Source of the DNA: Ideonella sp.
GTDB lineage: Bacteria > Pseudomonadota > Gammaproteobacteria > Burkholderiales > Burkholderiaceae_C
DNA: 64,000 bases
Reading direction: 5' to 3'
NCBI GenBank assembly: GCA_016721465.1
Contig: JADKIA010000030.1
Span: 310,001-374,000, forward strand
Below are positions 19,239 through 31,042 of the stretch, in pieces (position 1 is the stretch's first letter; each line of letters starts with the position of its first letter). The notes under the pieces are model-generated. The model made no database searches and had not been told where the DNA came from. It saw only the letters and a program-made list of their open reading frames with translations. The translations under genes were made by a program, and so were the position numbers.

Positions 19239-20384
19239 ATGAAGATTGCACAGATCACTTGCGGCGCCTTGCCCACCGAGGCCCAGCTGGCCGAGCTCAG
19301 TGCCGTCGCGCCGCAGCTCGTGCTGGCCTTTGGCGGCATCGCCAGCATGACGCAGCCAGCGCTGCTGCCGACCTTGCGGGCCGGGCTGCCGCGGGTCGCG
19401 CTGGCGGGTTGCAGCACGGCGGGCGAGATCGGCAACGAAGGCGTGTCCGACGATCAACTGGTGCTCACCGCGCTGCACTTTGCAGACCCCGACATCCGCC
19501 AGGCCACCACCGGGCTGCGGTCGATGGACGACTCATTCGCAGCGGGCGCGCGCCTGGGCCAGCAGTTGCTGGACCCCAAGGTGCACGACGTGGTGGTGTT
19601 CGCGCCGGGCGTCAACATCAATGGCAGCGCGCTGATCGCGGGCCTGCGCAGCGTGCTGCCGGCCAGCGTGGGGGTGTCCGGCGGGCTGGCGGGCGATGCA
19701 GGGGCGTTCACCTGCACCTACACGCTGTCCAGCCAGGCCGTGGACAGCCAGCAGATCGTGGCGCTGGGCTTCGCCAGCCCGCGCACACAGCTGCGCCATG
19801 GCTCCTTTCACGGCTGGAAGCCCTTTGGCCCGGCCCGCAAGGTGACGCGCGCCATGGGCAATGTGCTCTACGAGCTCGACGACGAGCCCGCGCTCAATGT
19901 CTATCGGCGCTACCTGGGCGAGCACGCCAAGGACCTGCCGCGCGCGGGACTGCTCTTTCCCTTCGAGATGCTGGGCGCGGACCGTGTGGGCCAGGGCCTG
20001 ATCCGCACCATCCTGGGCATCGACAACGAGGCCGGCAGCCTGATCCTGGCCGGCGACATCCTGGCCGACGGCTACCTCAAGCTGATGCACGCGTCGATTG
20101 ATTCGTTGGTGGACGGCGCCGAGGCGGCCGCCGAGCAGGTGCGCGGCCAGGTTGAATCGGCGCAAGGCGACCGACTGGCGCTGATGGTGACCTGCATCGG
20201 CCGCAAGCTGGTGATGGGCGCGCGTGTGGACGAGGAAGTCGAAGCCGTGGCCGAGGTGCTGGGCGCCGGGTGCCATCGAGCGGGCTTCTATTCCAACGGC
20301 GAAATCAGCCCTCTGCACGACGCCACCGACTGCAGTCTGCACAACCAGACGATGACCATCACCCACCTGATCGAAGTGGCCTGA
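19239..20384 (+). CDS. FIST-domain sensor protein (NosP-like)
   Basis: 381-residue cytosolic protein with FIST_N (about 20-215, AGCSTAGEI and VSGGLAGD segments) and FIST_C (about 215-375, ending in FYSNGEISP and HNQTMTITHL). I chose the ATG at 19239 because a GGAG lies 8 nt upstream; the TTG two codons earlier overlaps the kinase stop. FIST proteins act as ligand-binding inputs for kinases and c-di-GMP enzymes. In NosP proteins a histidine binds heme and senses nitric oxide. Candidate heme histidines here are H187 and H191 (HGSFHGWKP), but the assignment is not proven. It sits between two hybrid kinases and near a c-di-GMP phosphodiesterase, which is the context expected for NosP-type sensing. 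Confidence 0.88.
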   Translation: MKIAQITCGALPTEAQLAELSAVAPQLVLAFGGIASMTQPALLPTLRAGLPRVALAGCSTAGEIGNEGVSDDQLVLTALHFADPDIRQATTGLRSMDDSFAAGARLGQQLLDPKVHDVVVFAPGVNINGSALIAGLRSVLPASVGVSGGLAGDAGAFTCTYTLSSQAVDSQQIVALGFASPRTQLRHGSFHGWKPFGPARKVTRAMGNVLYELDDEPALNVYRRYLGEHAKDLPRAGLLFPFEMLGADRVGQGLIRTILGIDNEAGSLILAGDILADGYLKLMHASIDSLVDGAEAAAEQVRGQVESAQGDRLALMVTCIGRKLVMGARVDEEVEAVAEVLGAGCHRAGFYSNGEISPLHDATDCSLHNQTMTITHLIEVA

Positions 20385-20418
20385 GGCCGCCCCCGTTCAT
20401 CGTCCCGGGCTTGCACGC

Positions 20419-23223
<2,805 letters not shown>

Positions 23224-23313
23224 GCGCCGAAGGCGCTGCCAGCCCCGAGGGCAACCCCAATGGCCAAGCCCGCACGACCGGGCCAGGATGGGCCTCACCC
23301 ACGAGCGCGCCCC

Positions 23314-24771
23314 ATGAGAGTCTTCACCGCCACCCTCGCCACCGAAACCAACACCTTCGCGCCCATGCCCACCGGGCTGGACTCGTTCCGCGAGCGTGGC
23401 TACTACCCCGCCGGCCAGCACCCCGATCACATGAGCTTCTTCGCCGGCCCGCTGTGGGCCGCGCGCCAGCGTGCCCGCGAGCGTGGCTGGCAGGTGGCCG
23501 AAGGCATGGTGGCCGCCGCGCAGCCCAGCGGCATCACCACCCGGGTGGCCTACGAGACGCTGCGCGACGAGTTGCTCGCCGATCTGCGCGCCGCCATGCC
23601 GGTGGACATGGTGGTGCTGGGCCTGCACGGCGCCATGGTGGCCGACGGCTGCCTCGATTGCGAAGGCGACTTGCTGGCGCGCGTGCGCGCCATCGTCGGG
23701 CCGCAGGGGGTGCTGGGCGCCGAGCTCGATCCGCACCACCACCTCAGCGAGGCGATGGTGGCCAACGCCGACCTGATGATCGCCTTCAAGGAGTACCCAC
23801 ACACCGATGCGCTGGAGCGTGCGTTCGAGCTGGTGGACCTGTGCGAGGCCCAGGTGCTGGGCCGGGTGCGGCCGGTGGCGGCGGTGGCCGATTGCCACAT
23901 GATCAGCATGATCCACACCTCGCGCCAGCCGGCGCGCGGGTTCGTCGATCGCATCCAGGCGCTGGAAGGGCGCGACGGCATCCTGTCGATCTCCATCACC
24001 CACGGTTTCCCCTGGGGCGACACGCCGGACATGGGCACCAAGGTGCTGGTGTACGCCGATGGCCAGGTCGACGGGGCGCCGGCGCGCGCGCAGGCCCTGG
24101 CCCGGCAGCTGGCCGACGAGCTGGTGTCGCTGCGCGAGCACCTGGCCTCGCCCATGCTGCGCGTGGACGAGGCCATCGACCAGGCCCTTGCGCACGCCGG
24201 CACCACGGTGATCGCCGACAGCGCCGACAACGCGGGTGGTGGCGCCGCGTCCGATGCCACCTTCCTGTTGCGGCGCCTGATCGAGCGTGGTGTGGGCGAT
24301 GCCGCGCTGGGCCCGCTGTGGGACCCGGGTGCCGTGCGCATCGCCTTCGAGGCCGGCCTGGGCGCCGCGCTGGACATGCGCCTGGGCGGCAAAGTGAGCG
24401 CACTGTCGGGTGATCCGCTGGACGCCCGCTGCACGGTGCTGGGCCTGCAGCGCGACATGGTGATGAGCGGCTTGTCCGGTACACCCACCGCGATGGGCGA
24501 TTGCGCGCTGGTGGCCGTGGGCCAGCCGGGCGTGAAGGTGGTGCTCAACAGCATCCGCAACCAGGCCATCGGTCGCGACCTGTTCACGCAGCTCGGCTGC
24601 GACCTGGCCGCCTGCCGCGTGGTGGTGGTGAAGTCGTCGCAGCACTTCCAGGCCGACTACGCGAAGGTGGCCAGCCAGGTGCTGTACGCCGCCGCGCCAG
24701 GCTCGGTGACGGCCGACCTGAACCAGTTGCCTTACCGCCGGGTGAAGCGGCCCAAGTGGCCCTTGAAGTGA
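23314..24771 (+). CDS. M81-family metallopeptidase (MlrC-like)
   Basis: 485 residues starting at MRVFTATLATETNTF, which is the usual N-terminus of the family; the 18-codon upstream extension is Pro/Arg-rich and not conserved in style. The N-terminal DUF1485/M81 domain has the metal-binding regions GLHGAMVADG, ELDPHHHLS and CHMISMIHTSRQPA. The C-terminal MlrC_C domain contains DSADNAGGGAASD. MlrC completes microcystin-LR breakdown in sphingomonads by cleaving a tetrapeptide, but most proteobacterial homologues have unknown substrates and often sit near ABC transporters or amidases. None are nearby here. It ends 22 nt from the convergent multi-PAS kinase. Confidence 0.88.
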   Translation: MRVFTATLATETNTFAPMPTGLDSFRERGYYPAGQHPDHMSFFAGPLWAARQRARERGWQVAEGMVAAAQPSGITTRVAYETLRDELLADLRAAMPVDMVVLGLHGAMVADGCLDCEGDLLARVRAIVGPQGVLGAELDPHHHLSEAMVANADLMIAFKEYPHTDALERAFELVDLCEAQVLGRVRPVAAVADCHMISMIHTSRQPARGFVDRIQALEGRDGILSISITHGFPWGDTPDMGTKVLVYADGQVDGAPARAQALARQLADELVSLREHLASPMLRVDEAIDQALAHAGTTVIADSADNAGGGAASDATFLLRRLIERGVGDAALGPLWDPGAVRIAFEAGLGAALDMRLGGKVSALSGDPLDARCTVLGLQRDMVMSGLSGTPTAMGDCALVAVGQPGVKVVLNSIRNQAIGRDLFTQLGCDLAACRVVVVKSSQHFQADYAKVASQVLYAAAPGSVTADLNQLPYRRVKRPKWPLK

Positions 24772-24793
24772 GCCCGATCCGCGGCGCCGGCGG

Positions 24794-27700
24794 TCAGGTG
24801 CCCTGGCGGCCCTGCGCCCGATCTGGCGCGCCGGGGGCGACCGGGCGGCGGCCCAGTTCGCGGTCCACCGCGTCGAGCAGCTGGTCGGCGTCCACGGGCT
24901 TGGTCACGTAGTCGGCGAAGCCGGCCGACAGGCATTGCTTGACCCTTTCGGGCATCGCATCGGCACTGACCGCGATCACCGGGATGGCGGCGGTGACCGA
25001 TTCGGCGCGCAAGCGCCGCAGCACCTCCAGCCCGTCGACGTCGGGCAACTGGATGTCGAGCAGGATCAGGTCGGGCAGTCGTTCGGCGGCCATCTGCAGG
25101 CCACGCAGGGGCTCGGTGGTGGTGACCATGACCACGCCGGGCCGGTCTTCCAGCAGCGCGACCAGCAGGGCCAGGTTCACGGGGTTGTCGTCGATGCACA
25201 GCACCGTGCCCTTGGTGTCGGGCGGGGCTTGTGCCAGGCGGTGGGGCGTGGCTTCGCCTTGAGCGTTGTCCGACCGCGCCGGCACCAGCAGGTTGTCCAC
25301 GCCGGGCAACTGCACCCAGAAGCAGCTGCCCACACCCACCTCGCTGCTCATGCCGATCTCGCCCCGCATCAGGTGCACGAGCCGGCGCGACAGGGCCAGG
25401 CCAATGCCGGTGCCCTCGGTGAGCGACTTGTCGGCCTGCAGGCGCTCGAAGGCCTGGAACAGCTTGGACTGGGCGTGGCCGTCCAGCCCATGGCCCGTGT
25501 CGTTCACCTCGATGCGCACCTGGTTCGGGCCAAGCTCATGCCATCGGATCGACACCTGGCCGTCCTTGCGGTTGTACTTGATGGCATTGGCCAGCAGGTT
25601 GAGCAGCACCTGCTTCAGGCGCATGCGGTCGGCCATCACCAGCAGCTCGCTGGCGTCTTCGGGCAGCGGCAGCAGGGTCACGCCGTGCCGGTGCGCCAGC
25701 CCATGGGTGAGGCGCAGGCATTCTTCGATCAGCGGCGGCAGGGCAATGGGCTCCAGGCTCACCGCCACGTGGCCCGATTCGATGCGGGCCAGGTCGAGCA
25801 GGTCGTTGATCAGCGTGAGCAGGTGCTGCCCGGCGCGCAGGATTTCCTGCACCTGCTGCAACTGACGCTCGGTGAGGTTGCGTGGCGCGTTCATCTCGAG
25901 CAATTGGCCGAAACCCAGCACCGCATTCATCGGCGTGCGCAACTCGTGCGACATGTTGGACAGGAACTGCGACTTGGCGCTGTTGGCTCGCTCGGCGTCC
26001 TCCTTGGCGGCCAGCAGGTCGGCCTCGGTGCGCTTCAACTCGGTGATGTCGGTGCCGAAGGCGTAGACCAGGGGCTCGCCGTCGGCACCCGTGCCGATGG
26101 CCAGCGTGTTCAGCAGCACCAGGGCCGGGCGGTCGGGCCGCGCTGCCACGTGGCGCTCGGTGACCACCCGCTCGCCGGCAAAGGCGCGCCGGATGTCGAG
26201 CTGCATTTGCCGGGCACGCGCTTCGCCGACGATCTCTGCGGCATGCCGGCCCACCAGTTGCTCGGGGCAGAGGTCGAACAGCGCGGCCACCTTGGCATTG
26301 GCGTAGCGGTAGACCAGCGATTCGTTGAGTGCACCGATGTAGCCCGGGAAGGCATCGAGCAACACGCGCAGCCGGCCTTCGGACTCGCGCAGGGCCTGCA
26401 GCGCCCGGGCTTGCGCCGTGATGTCGCGAAAGCCCCAGACACGCACCTCGCGGCCCGAGGCCAGCGTGGGGATGCAGCGCCGCAGCAGCACCCGGCCATC
26501 GTTGAGCGCGATGCGGTCCTCGGCCCGTTGGCCGTCGGCGATGACCTGGGCGATGCGCGCCACCTCGCGATCGGGATCGATGAACAGCGGCCGAGCGTGC
26601 GCAATGATCAGCGCCGGCGTCACCTGGTCTGCCAGCTCGGGCGGGATGTTCCACAGCTGCAGCAACTGCTCGTTGGCGAAGAGCACACGCTGCTGCGGAT
26701 CGCTGGCATCGGAGGCAAAGATGGCGTCGCCGGTGGCGTTGAGCGTGAGGCGCAGGTTGTCCAGGCTGCCCGCCAGGGCCAGCTCGTTGGCGGCGGCGTC
26801 GGTGATGTCGCGCGAGATCATCAGCACGCCGTGCCAGGCCACGTGCGCATCGCGGAAGGGCAGGTAACGCGTCTCGATCAGGCGCCCGGCGCTGCCCACG
26901 CTGGGGCTCTGGCTGCGCACCACCGCCGGCCGCCCGTCGTCGATGCAGTCGCGGATGGCGCTGCGCCGCGCCGGGCTCATGACCACCGGGAAGATCTGGG
27001 CCACGCTCAGGCCGAGCGCCTGCTCTCGGCTGCGGGCGTTGACCTGGCACCAGGCATCGTTGACGAGGCGATAGACCTGGTCCTGGTCGATCACGGCCAC
27101 GGGGTCGGTCATCGCGTTCATCGCGAACTCCACGATGCGCAGCGATTCGTCGGCGCGCAGGCGGTCGGTGATGTCCTGCACCGTGCCCACCATGCGCACC
27201 GGTTGCCCCACCGAATCGAAGAACACTTCACCCCGGCCGTGGATGTTGCGCACCGTACCGTCGGCCCACACCACGCGGTGTTGGCATTGGTAGAGCCGGC
27301 CGCCGTCGAGCGCGGCGCGCAGCACCTGTTCGACGCGTGCCACGTCTTCCGGGTGGATGCCGCGCAGGAAGACCTCGTAGCCGGGCGTGACCTGGCCGCG
27401 CTGGTGACCCCAGAGGCGGTAGTGCTCGTCCGACCAGCTCAGGGCACCGCTGACGGGGTACCAGTCGAAGCTGCCCAGCGCGGCCACCTGTTCGGCGTCG
27501 TTGAGCTGCCGCTCGCTGCGTTTCAGTGCAGCGTGGCGTTCGACTTCGGCCTGGCGCCTCAGGTCGTTGCGGCGCGCCCGGTGGTGGGCCTGCTGCGCGA
27601 GCAGGGCCAGGGCCACGCCCATCACCACCAGCATCGCCGCCACCACCAGTGAATGCGCATCGTTGACGCTGGCCTGGCGCCAAAACAACGGTGCCAGCGC

Positions 27701-28141
27701 CGGCGTGGCGAACGCCCAGGACGCATTGCGGTCGAACGACAGCACGGCCAGAGTGGTGGCACAGACCACGATCACGGCCACCGTGATCAGGAATTGCACA
27801 ACCCGGTCGTCGGCCGGCCACAGCATCAGGCTGCACAGGCCCCAGGTCAGGCCACGCAGCACCATGCCGGTGAGATAACGGCGCAGCCAGGCGGCGTCAC
27901 CGGCACTGGCGCTCACGGCACGCCGATGCGCACGCTGCAGCAGCAGGTTGTAGACGCCGGCCGAGAGTGCCGCGCTCATCCACAACAGCAGCAGGCCATG
28001 GTCGACCGTGCCCCAGCATGCGGCGACCAACAGCAGGCCGATCACCATGCCGGCCACCACGGCGAGGGGCACACCGGCGCGGTGCAGGCGCAGCTGCTCG
28101 CGCAAAAGATGTTCGGCGCTGGCGCGCGGTGGACTGCTCAT
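24794..28141 (-). CDS. Membrane multi-PAS hybrid histidine kinase
   Basis: 1115 residues. About six transmembrane helices span residues 22-185 in a MASE-like integral membrane sensor. Four PAS/PAC units follow (about 213-328, 333-448, 455-577, 585-700), each ending in a DIT motif. HisKA has H732 (NMSHELRTPMNA); HATPase_c covers about 840-945 (N852, DTGHGL, GTGIGL). The C-terminal REC (about 978-1095) has phospho-Asp D1029 (LILLDIQLPD) and K at VTKPVD. No HPt is present, so an external one or a partner regulator is needed. No response regulator is adjacent; the HPt kinases 1.6 kb or more away are possible partners. The gene is 116 nt downstream of the class V aminotransferase on the same strand. 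Confidence 0.92.
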   Translation of the reverse strand: MSSPPRASAEHLLREQLRLHRAGVPLAVVAGMVIGLLLVAACWGTVDHGLLLLWMSAALSAGVYNLLLQRAHRRAVSASAGDAAWLRRYLTGMVLRGLTWGLCSLMLWPADDRVVQFLITVAVIVVCATTLAVLSFDRNASWAFATPALAPLFWRQASVNDAHSLVVAAMLVVMGVALALLAQQAHHRARRNDLRRQAEVERHAALKRSERQLNDAEQVAALGSFDWYPVSGALSWSDEHYRLWGHQRGQVTPGYEVFLRGIHPEDVARVEQVLRAALDGGRLYQCQHRVVWADGTVRNIHGRGEVFFDSVGQPVRMVGTVQDITDRLRADESLRIVEFAMNAMTDPVAVIDQDQVYRLVNDAWCQVNARSREQALGLSVAQIFPVVMSPARRSAIRDCIDDGRPAVVRSQSPSVGSAGRLIETRYLPFRDAHVAWHGVLMISRDITDAAANELALAGSLDNLRLTLNATGDAIFASDASDPQQRVLFANEQLLQLWNIPPELADQVTPALIIAHARPLFIDPDREVARIAQVIADGQRAEDRIALNDGRVLLRRCIPTLASGREVRVWGFRDITAQARALQALRESEGRLRVLLDAFPGYIGALNESLVYRYANAKVAALFDLCPEQLVGRHAAEIVGEARARQMQLDIRRAFAGERVVTERHVAARPDRPALVLLNTLAIGTGADGEPLVYAFGTDITELKRTEADLLAAKEDAERANSAKSQFLSNMSHELRTPMNAVLGFGQLLEMNAPRNLTERQLQQVQEILRAGQHLLTLINDLLDLARIESGHVAVSLEPIALPPLIEECLRLTHGLAHRHGVTLLPLPEDASELLVMADRMRLKQVLLNLLANAIKYNRKDGQVSIRWHELGPNQVRIEVNDTGHGLDGHAQSKLFQAFERLQADKSLTEGTGIGLALSRRLVHLMRGEIGMSSEVGVGSCFWVQLPGVDNLLVPARSDNAQGEATPHRLAQAPPDTKGTVLCIDDNPVNLALLVALLEDRPGVVMVTTTEPLRGLQMAAERLPDLILLDIQLPDVDGLEVLRRLRAESVTAAIPVIAVSADAMPERVKQCLSAGFADYVTKPVDADQLLDAVDRELGRRPVAPGAPDRAQGRQGT

Positions 28142-28256
28142 GACTGCTGGTTGGGATGCCCACGGTCCACCGCTGGGTGCGGCGGCGGTCAGAACAGTCT
28201 ATCGGCTCCAAACCGGCCGGGCTTGAGCTCCGACCGTCGAAAAGCGAGAACCCTGC

Positions 28257-29408
28257 TCAGGCCGCCCGTCGCGCCGCCTGGGGCGCCAGCGCATCCAGCG
28301 CCTGGGTCAGGTGGTGCACCGTGCGCTCCACGTGCTGCAGCTTTTCCAGCCCGAACAGGCCGATGCGGAAGCTGGAGAAGCCCTCGGGCTCGTCGCACTG
28401 CAGCGGCACGCCGGCCGCGGTCTGCAGGCCCTGGCCGAGGAACTTGCGGCTGCTCTGGATTTCAGGGTCATCGGTGTAGCTCACCACCACGCCGGGTGCC
28501 TGGAAGCCGGGCGCCGCCACGCTGGCGAAGCCCCGCGCTTCGAGCTGCGCGCGCACCTGCTGGCCCAGCGCGTATTGCGCGTCGCGCAGCCGCTCGAAGC
28601 CAATGGCCTGCGACTCGAGCATCACGTCGCGCAAGCGGGTGAGGGCATCGGTGGGCAGGGTGGCGTGGTAGGCGTGGCCGCCCTTTTCATAGGTTTCCAT
28701 GATCTGCAGCCACTTCTTCAGATCGCAGGCAAAGCTCGAACTGGTGGTGGCGTCGATGCGTTCGCGGGCGCGTTCGCTCAGGCACACCAGCGCACAGCAG
28801 GGCGGGCCGCTCCAGCCCTTTTGCGGGGCGCTGATCAACACGTCCACTCCGGTGGCGGTCATGTCCACCCAGATGGCGCCGGAGGCGATGCAATCGAGCA
28901 CGAACAGCGCGCCCACCTCGTGTGCCGCGGCCGTGACGGCGCGCAGGTAGTCGTCCGGCAGGATCATGCCGGAGGCGGTTTCCACGTGCGGCGCAAACAC
29001 CATGGCCGGCCGGTGCTGGCGAATGGCGGCCACCACCTCGTCCACCGGCACGGGCGCGAAGGGCGCCTGGCGCGCGTCGCTGGTCTTGCGCGCCTTGAGC
29101 ACCACGGTCTCTGAAGGGATGTTCCCCATCTCGAAGATCTGCGTCCAGCGGTAGCTGAACCAGCCGTTGCGGATGACCAGGCACTTGGCCCCACTGGCGT
29201 ACTGGCGCGCCACGGCCTCCATGCCGAAGGTGCCGCTGCCCGGCACCACGACCGCCGACTTGGCGTGGTAGACCGACTTGAGCACGCCGGAGATGTCGCG
29301 CATGACGCCCTGGAACTTCTGCGACATGTGGTTCAGCGCGCGGTCGGTGTAAACCACGGAGAACTCGAGCAGACCATCGGGATCGACTGTGGGAAGCAAG
29401 CCAGGCAT
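28257..29408 (-). CDS. Class V PLP-dependent aminotransferase (serine/alanine-glyoxylate type)
   Basis: 383 residues from the ATG at 29408, which has GGAG 5-8 nt upstream; an ATG four codons earlier (29420) is possible but poorly served. It is a fold-type I enzyme. The Schiff-base lysine is in SAPQKGWSG (about K197), the pyridine-nitrogen Asp is in FVLDCIAS, and the phosphate-binding GSGTFGMEA lies near residue 57. Family members transfer amino groups from serine or alanine to glyoxylate/pyruvate. Divergent from the SDR gene, with 163 nt between starts. Substrate not predictable from sequence alone. Confidence 0.88.
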   Translation of the reverse strand: MPGLLPTVDPDGLLEFSVVYTDRALNHMSQKFQGVMRDISGVLKSVYHAKSAVVVPGSGTFGMEAVARQYASGAKCLVIRNGWFSYRWTQIFEMGNIPSETVVLKARKTSDARQAPFAPVPVDEVVAAIRQHRPAMVFAPHVETASGMILPDDYLRAVTAAAHEVGALFVLDCIASGAIWVDMTATGVDVLISAPQKGWSGPPCCALVCLSERARERIDATTSSSFACDLKKWLQIMETYEKGGHAYHATLPTDALTRLRDVMLESQAIGFERLRDAQYALGQQVRAQLEARGFASVAAPGFQAPGVVVSYTDDPEIQSSRKFLGQGLQTAAGVPLQCDEPEGFSSFRIGLFGLEKLQHVERTVHHLTQALDALAPQAARRAA

Positions 29409-29571
29409 CGGGGGCTCCATCGGGGCGGCAAGGGGGTCGGAAGCTTAGCACTTCGGCCCCGGCCGCCGCGGGCCAGGGATGTGCACGAACGCCCACTTCG
29501 GGGGCCGCAGTGACCGCGCGGACCCCAGGCCGATGGCCACACAATCGCCGCTTCTTCATCAGGAGAGCAGC

Positions 29572-30336
29572 ATGTCCGCACGCAAAGTCTGTGTGATCAC
29601 CGGGTCGTCATCGGGCATCGGCGCCGCCACGGCGCGCTTGTACGCCTCGCGGGGCTGGGATGTGGTGGTCAACTTTTCGCGCGACCCGGCACCCGCCGAG
29701 GCGGTGGCAGCGGCGTGTCGCGCGCTGGGCGCTGCGGCGCTGGTGGTGAAGGCCGACATCGCCTCCGACGCCGATTGCCGCCGACTGGCCGCTGCAGTGC
29801 AGGCGCACTTCGGCCGCGCCGACGTGCTGGTGAACAACGCCGGCACCACCAAGTTCGTGCCCTTGAAGGATCTGGATGGCCTGGAGGCGGAGGACTTCCA
29901 GGCCATCTGCAACGTCAATGTGGTGGGCACCTTCCAGATGACGCGAGCCTTGGCACCGATGTTGAAGTTGCAGGCGGGCGCAGGTGTCGTCAACGTGTCG
30001 TCGGTGGCGTCGATGATGGGCCGGGGCTCGTCCATCGCCTACATGGCCAGCAAGGGCGCGATCAACGCGATGACCTTCGGCCTGGCCCGGGCGCTGGGGC
30101 CCGAGATCCGCGTCAACGCCGTGGCCCCCGGGCTGGTGGAAACGCCCTGGCTGAAGAACGGCCTGGGCGAGCGCTACGCCATGTACCGCGCCGACTACGC
30201 CGAGCGTGCCGCGCTGGAGGACGTCTGCTCGCCCGAGGACATTGCCGAAACCTGCTGGTACCTCGGCGCCTCTGCCGCCAAGACCACCGGCGAGGTGCTG
30301 TTGGTGGATGCCGGATTCCGGCTGACCAAGGCCTGA
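29572..30336 (+). CDS. Short-chain dehydrogenase/reductase (SDR, classical)
   Basis: 254 residues; start fixed by AGGAGA 5 nt upstream of the ATG at 29572. It has the NAD(P)-binding TGSSSGIG (10-17), NNAG (88-91), catalytic Ser near 143, Tyr157 and Lys161 (AYMASKGA), and the PG motif (VAPGLVETPW) after strand 6. Residues after beta-2 (VNFSRDPAPAE) contain Ser-Arg, which favours NADP(H). It is a typical alcohol/ketone or 3-oxoacyl reductase of FabG type. It is the first gene of the rightward strand of the island and lies 76 nt before the small membrane protein gene. Confidence 0.9.
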   Translation: MSARKVCVITGSSSGIGAATARLYASRGWDVVVNFSRDPAPAEAVAAACRALGAAALVVKADIASDADCRRLAAAVQAHFGRADVLVNNAGTTKFVPLKDLDGLEAEDFQAICNVNVVGTFQMTRALAPMLKLQAGAGVVNVSSVASMMGRGSSIAYMASKGAINAMTFGLARALGPEIRVNAVAPGLVETPWLKNGLGERYAMYRADYAERAALEDVCSPEDIAETCWYLGASAAKTTGEVLLVDAGFRLTKA

Positions 30337-30375
30337 TCCGTGCGCAGGTCGGCCCGCCCAGTCGCGCGACGTGCC

Positions 30376-30389
30376 ATACACTGATGTAT
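30376..30389. promoter_or_regulatory. Candidate TetR operator before the sulfatase operon
   Basis: ATACA-CTGA-TGTAT, a perfect 5-bp inverted repeat in an AT-richer pocket of the 76-nt gap between the SDR stop and the next start. It contains TACACTG, which recurs inverted in the repeat at the tetR promoter region (33441-33468). The pairing with the TetR protein encoded at 32726-33358 is inference. Confidence 0.4.
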
Positions 30390-30412
30390 TGTTTGACGCG
30401 GGCAAACCGACC

Positions 30413-31030
30413 ATGAGCGCCACCTGGATCCTTGTCGTCGGGCTGCTGACGCTGTACCTGGGCTTCGTCGTCTGGTATGGCGGGCGGGGCAATCCCTTGA
30501 GTGCCCAGGAAACGGAGCGGTTCCTGCGCGTGCTGGCCGAACGGGCGCAAGGCCCGGAGGCCGCTGTGCTGCTGGACGAGGTGCGCGCACTGGTGGCCAA
30601 GGACGACGGCCGCGAGTTCGTGATGCAGAACCTGGCGCGCTACCGCACACGGGCGCTGTACCCGCCAGGGCAGCACTTCGGCGACGATCCGCGCGAGGCG
30701 GACCGCCGATACGGCCGGGCCATCGCGCCGCACCTGCTGCGCAACGGGTGCGTGCCGCTGTTCATCGCACGGCGCATCGGCAGCTTCATCCAGCCGGTGG
30801 GGGCCGACGACTGGCACTATGTGGCCATGGTGCGCTACCGCAGTCGGCGCGACTTCCTGCGCTTCGCGGTGGCGATCGAGGCGGCAGAGATTTCCATGCA
30901 CAAGTGGGCCGCGCTGGAGAAGACGCATGTCTTTCCGGTGCGCCCGCTGCTCAGTCTGGTCTTTGTCCGCGGCGCCGTGGCTGCGCTGTTGGCCTTGGTC
31001 GGTGTGGCGCTGGCCTGGGTGATCCGCTGA
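30413..31030 (+). CDS. Membrane protein with DUF1330-like domain
   Basis: 205 residues from the ATG at 30413. One transmembrane helix lies at about 5-22 (ILVVGLLTLYLGFVVWY) and another at the C-terminus (about 180-203), with a soluble part between. Residues about 125-175 (WHYVAMVRYRSRRDFLRF ... HKWAALEKTHVFP) resemble the ferredoxin-like DUF1330 pattern, a weak resemblance only. It precedes a sulfatase gene by 12 nt, so it is probably translated with it. Function unknown; a membrane accessory to the periplasmic sulfatase is possible. Confidence 0.65.
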   Translation: MSATWILVVGLLTLYLGFVVWYGGRGNPLSAQETERFLRVLAERAQGPEAAVLLDEVRALVAKDDGREFVMQNLARYRTRALYPPGQHFGDDPREADRRYGRAIAPHLLRNGCVPLFIARRIGSFIQPVGADDWHYVAMVRYRSRRDFLRFAVAIEAAEISMHKWAALEKTHVFPVRPLLSLVFVRGAVAALLALVGVALAWVIR

Positions 31031-31042
31031 AGGGGCCATGCA

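Noticed and set aside
24935..27652. A 905-codon plus-strand frame over the multi-PAS kinase
   Set aside because: No domains; the minus strand has four PAS, HisKA, HATPase and REC in order.
30371..30412. Upstream in-frame extension of the DUF1330-like membrane protein
   Set aside because: It would read through the inverted repeat at 30376-30389, has no RBS, and the ATG at 30413 gives the natural start of the transmembrane helix.
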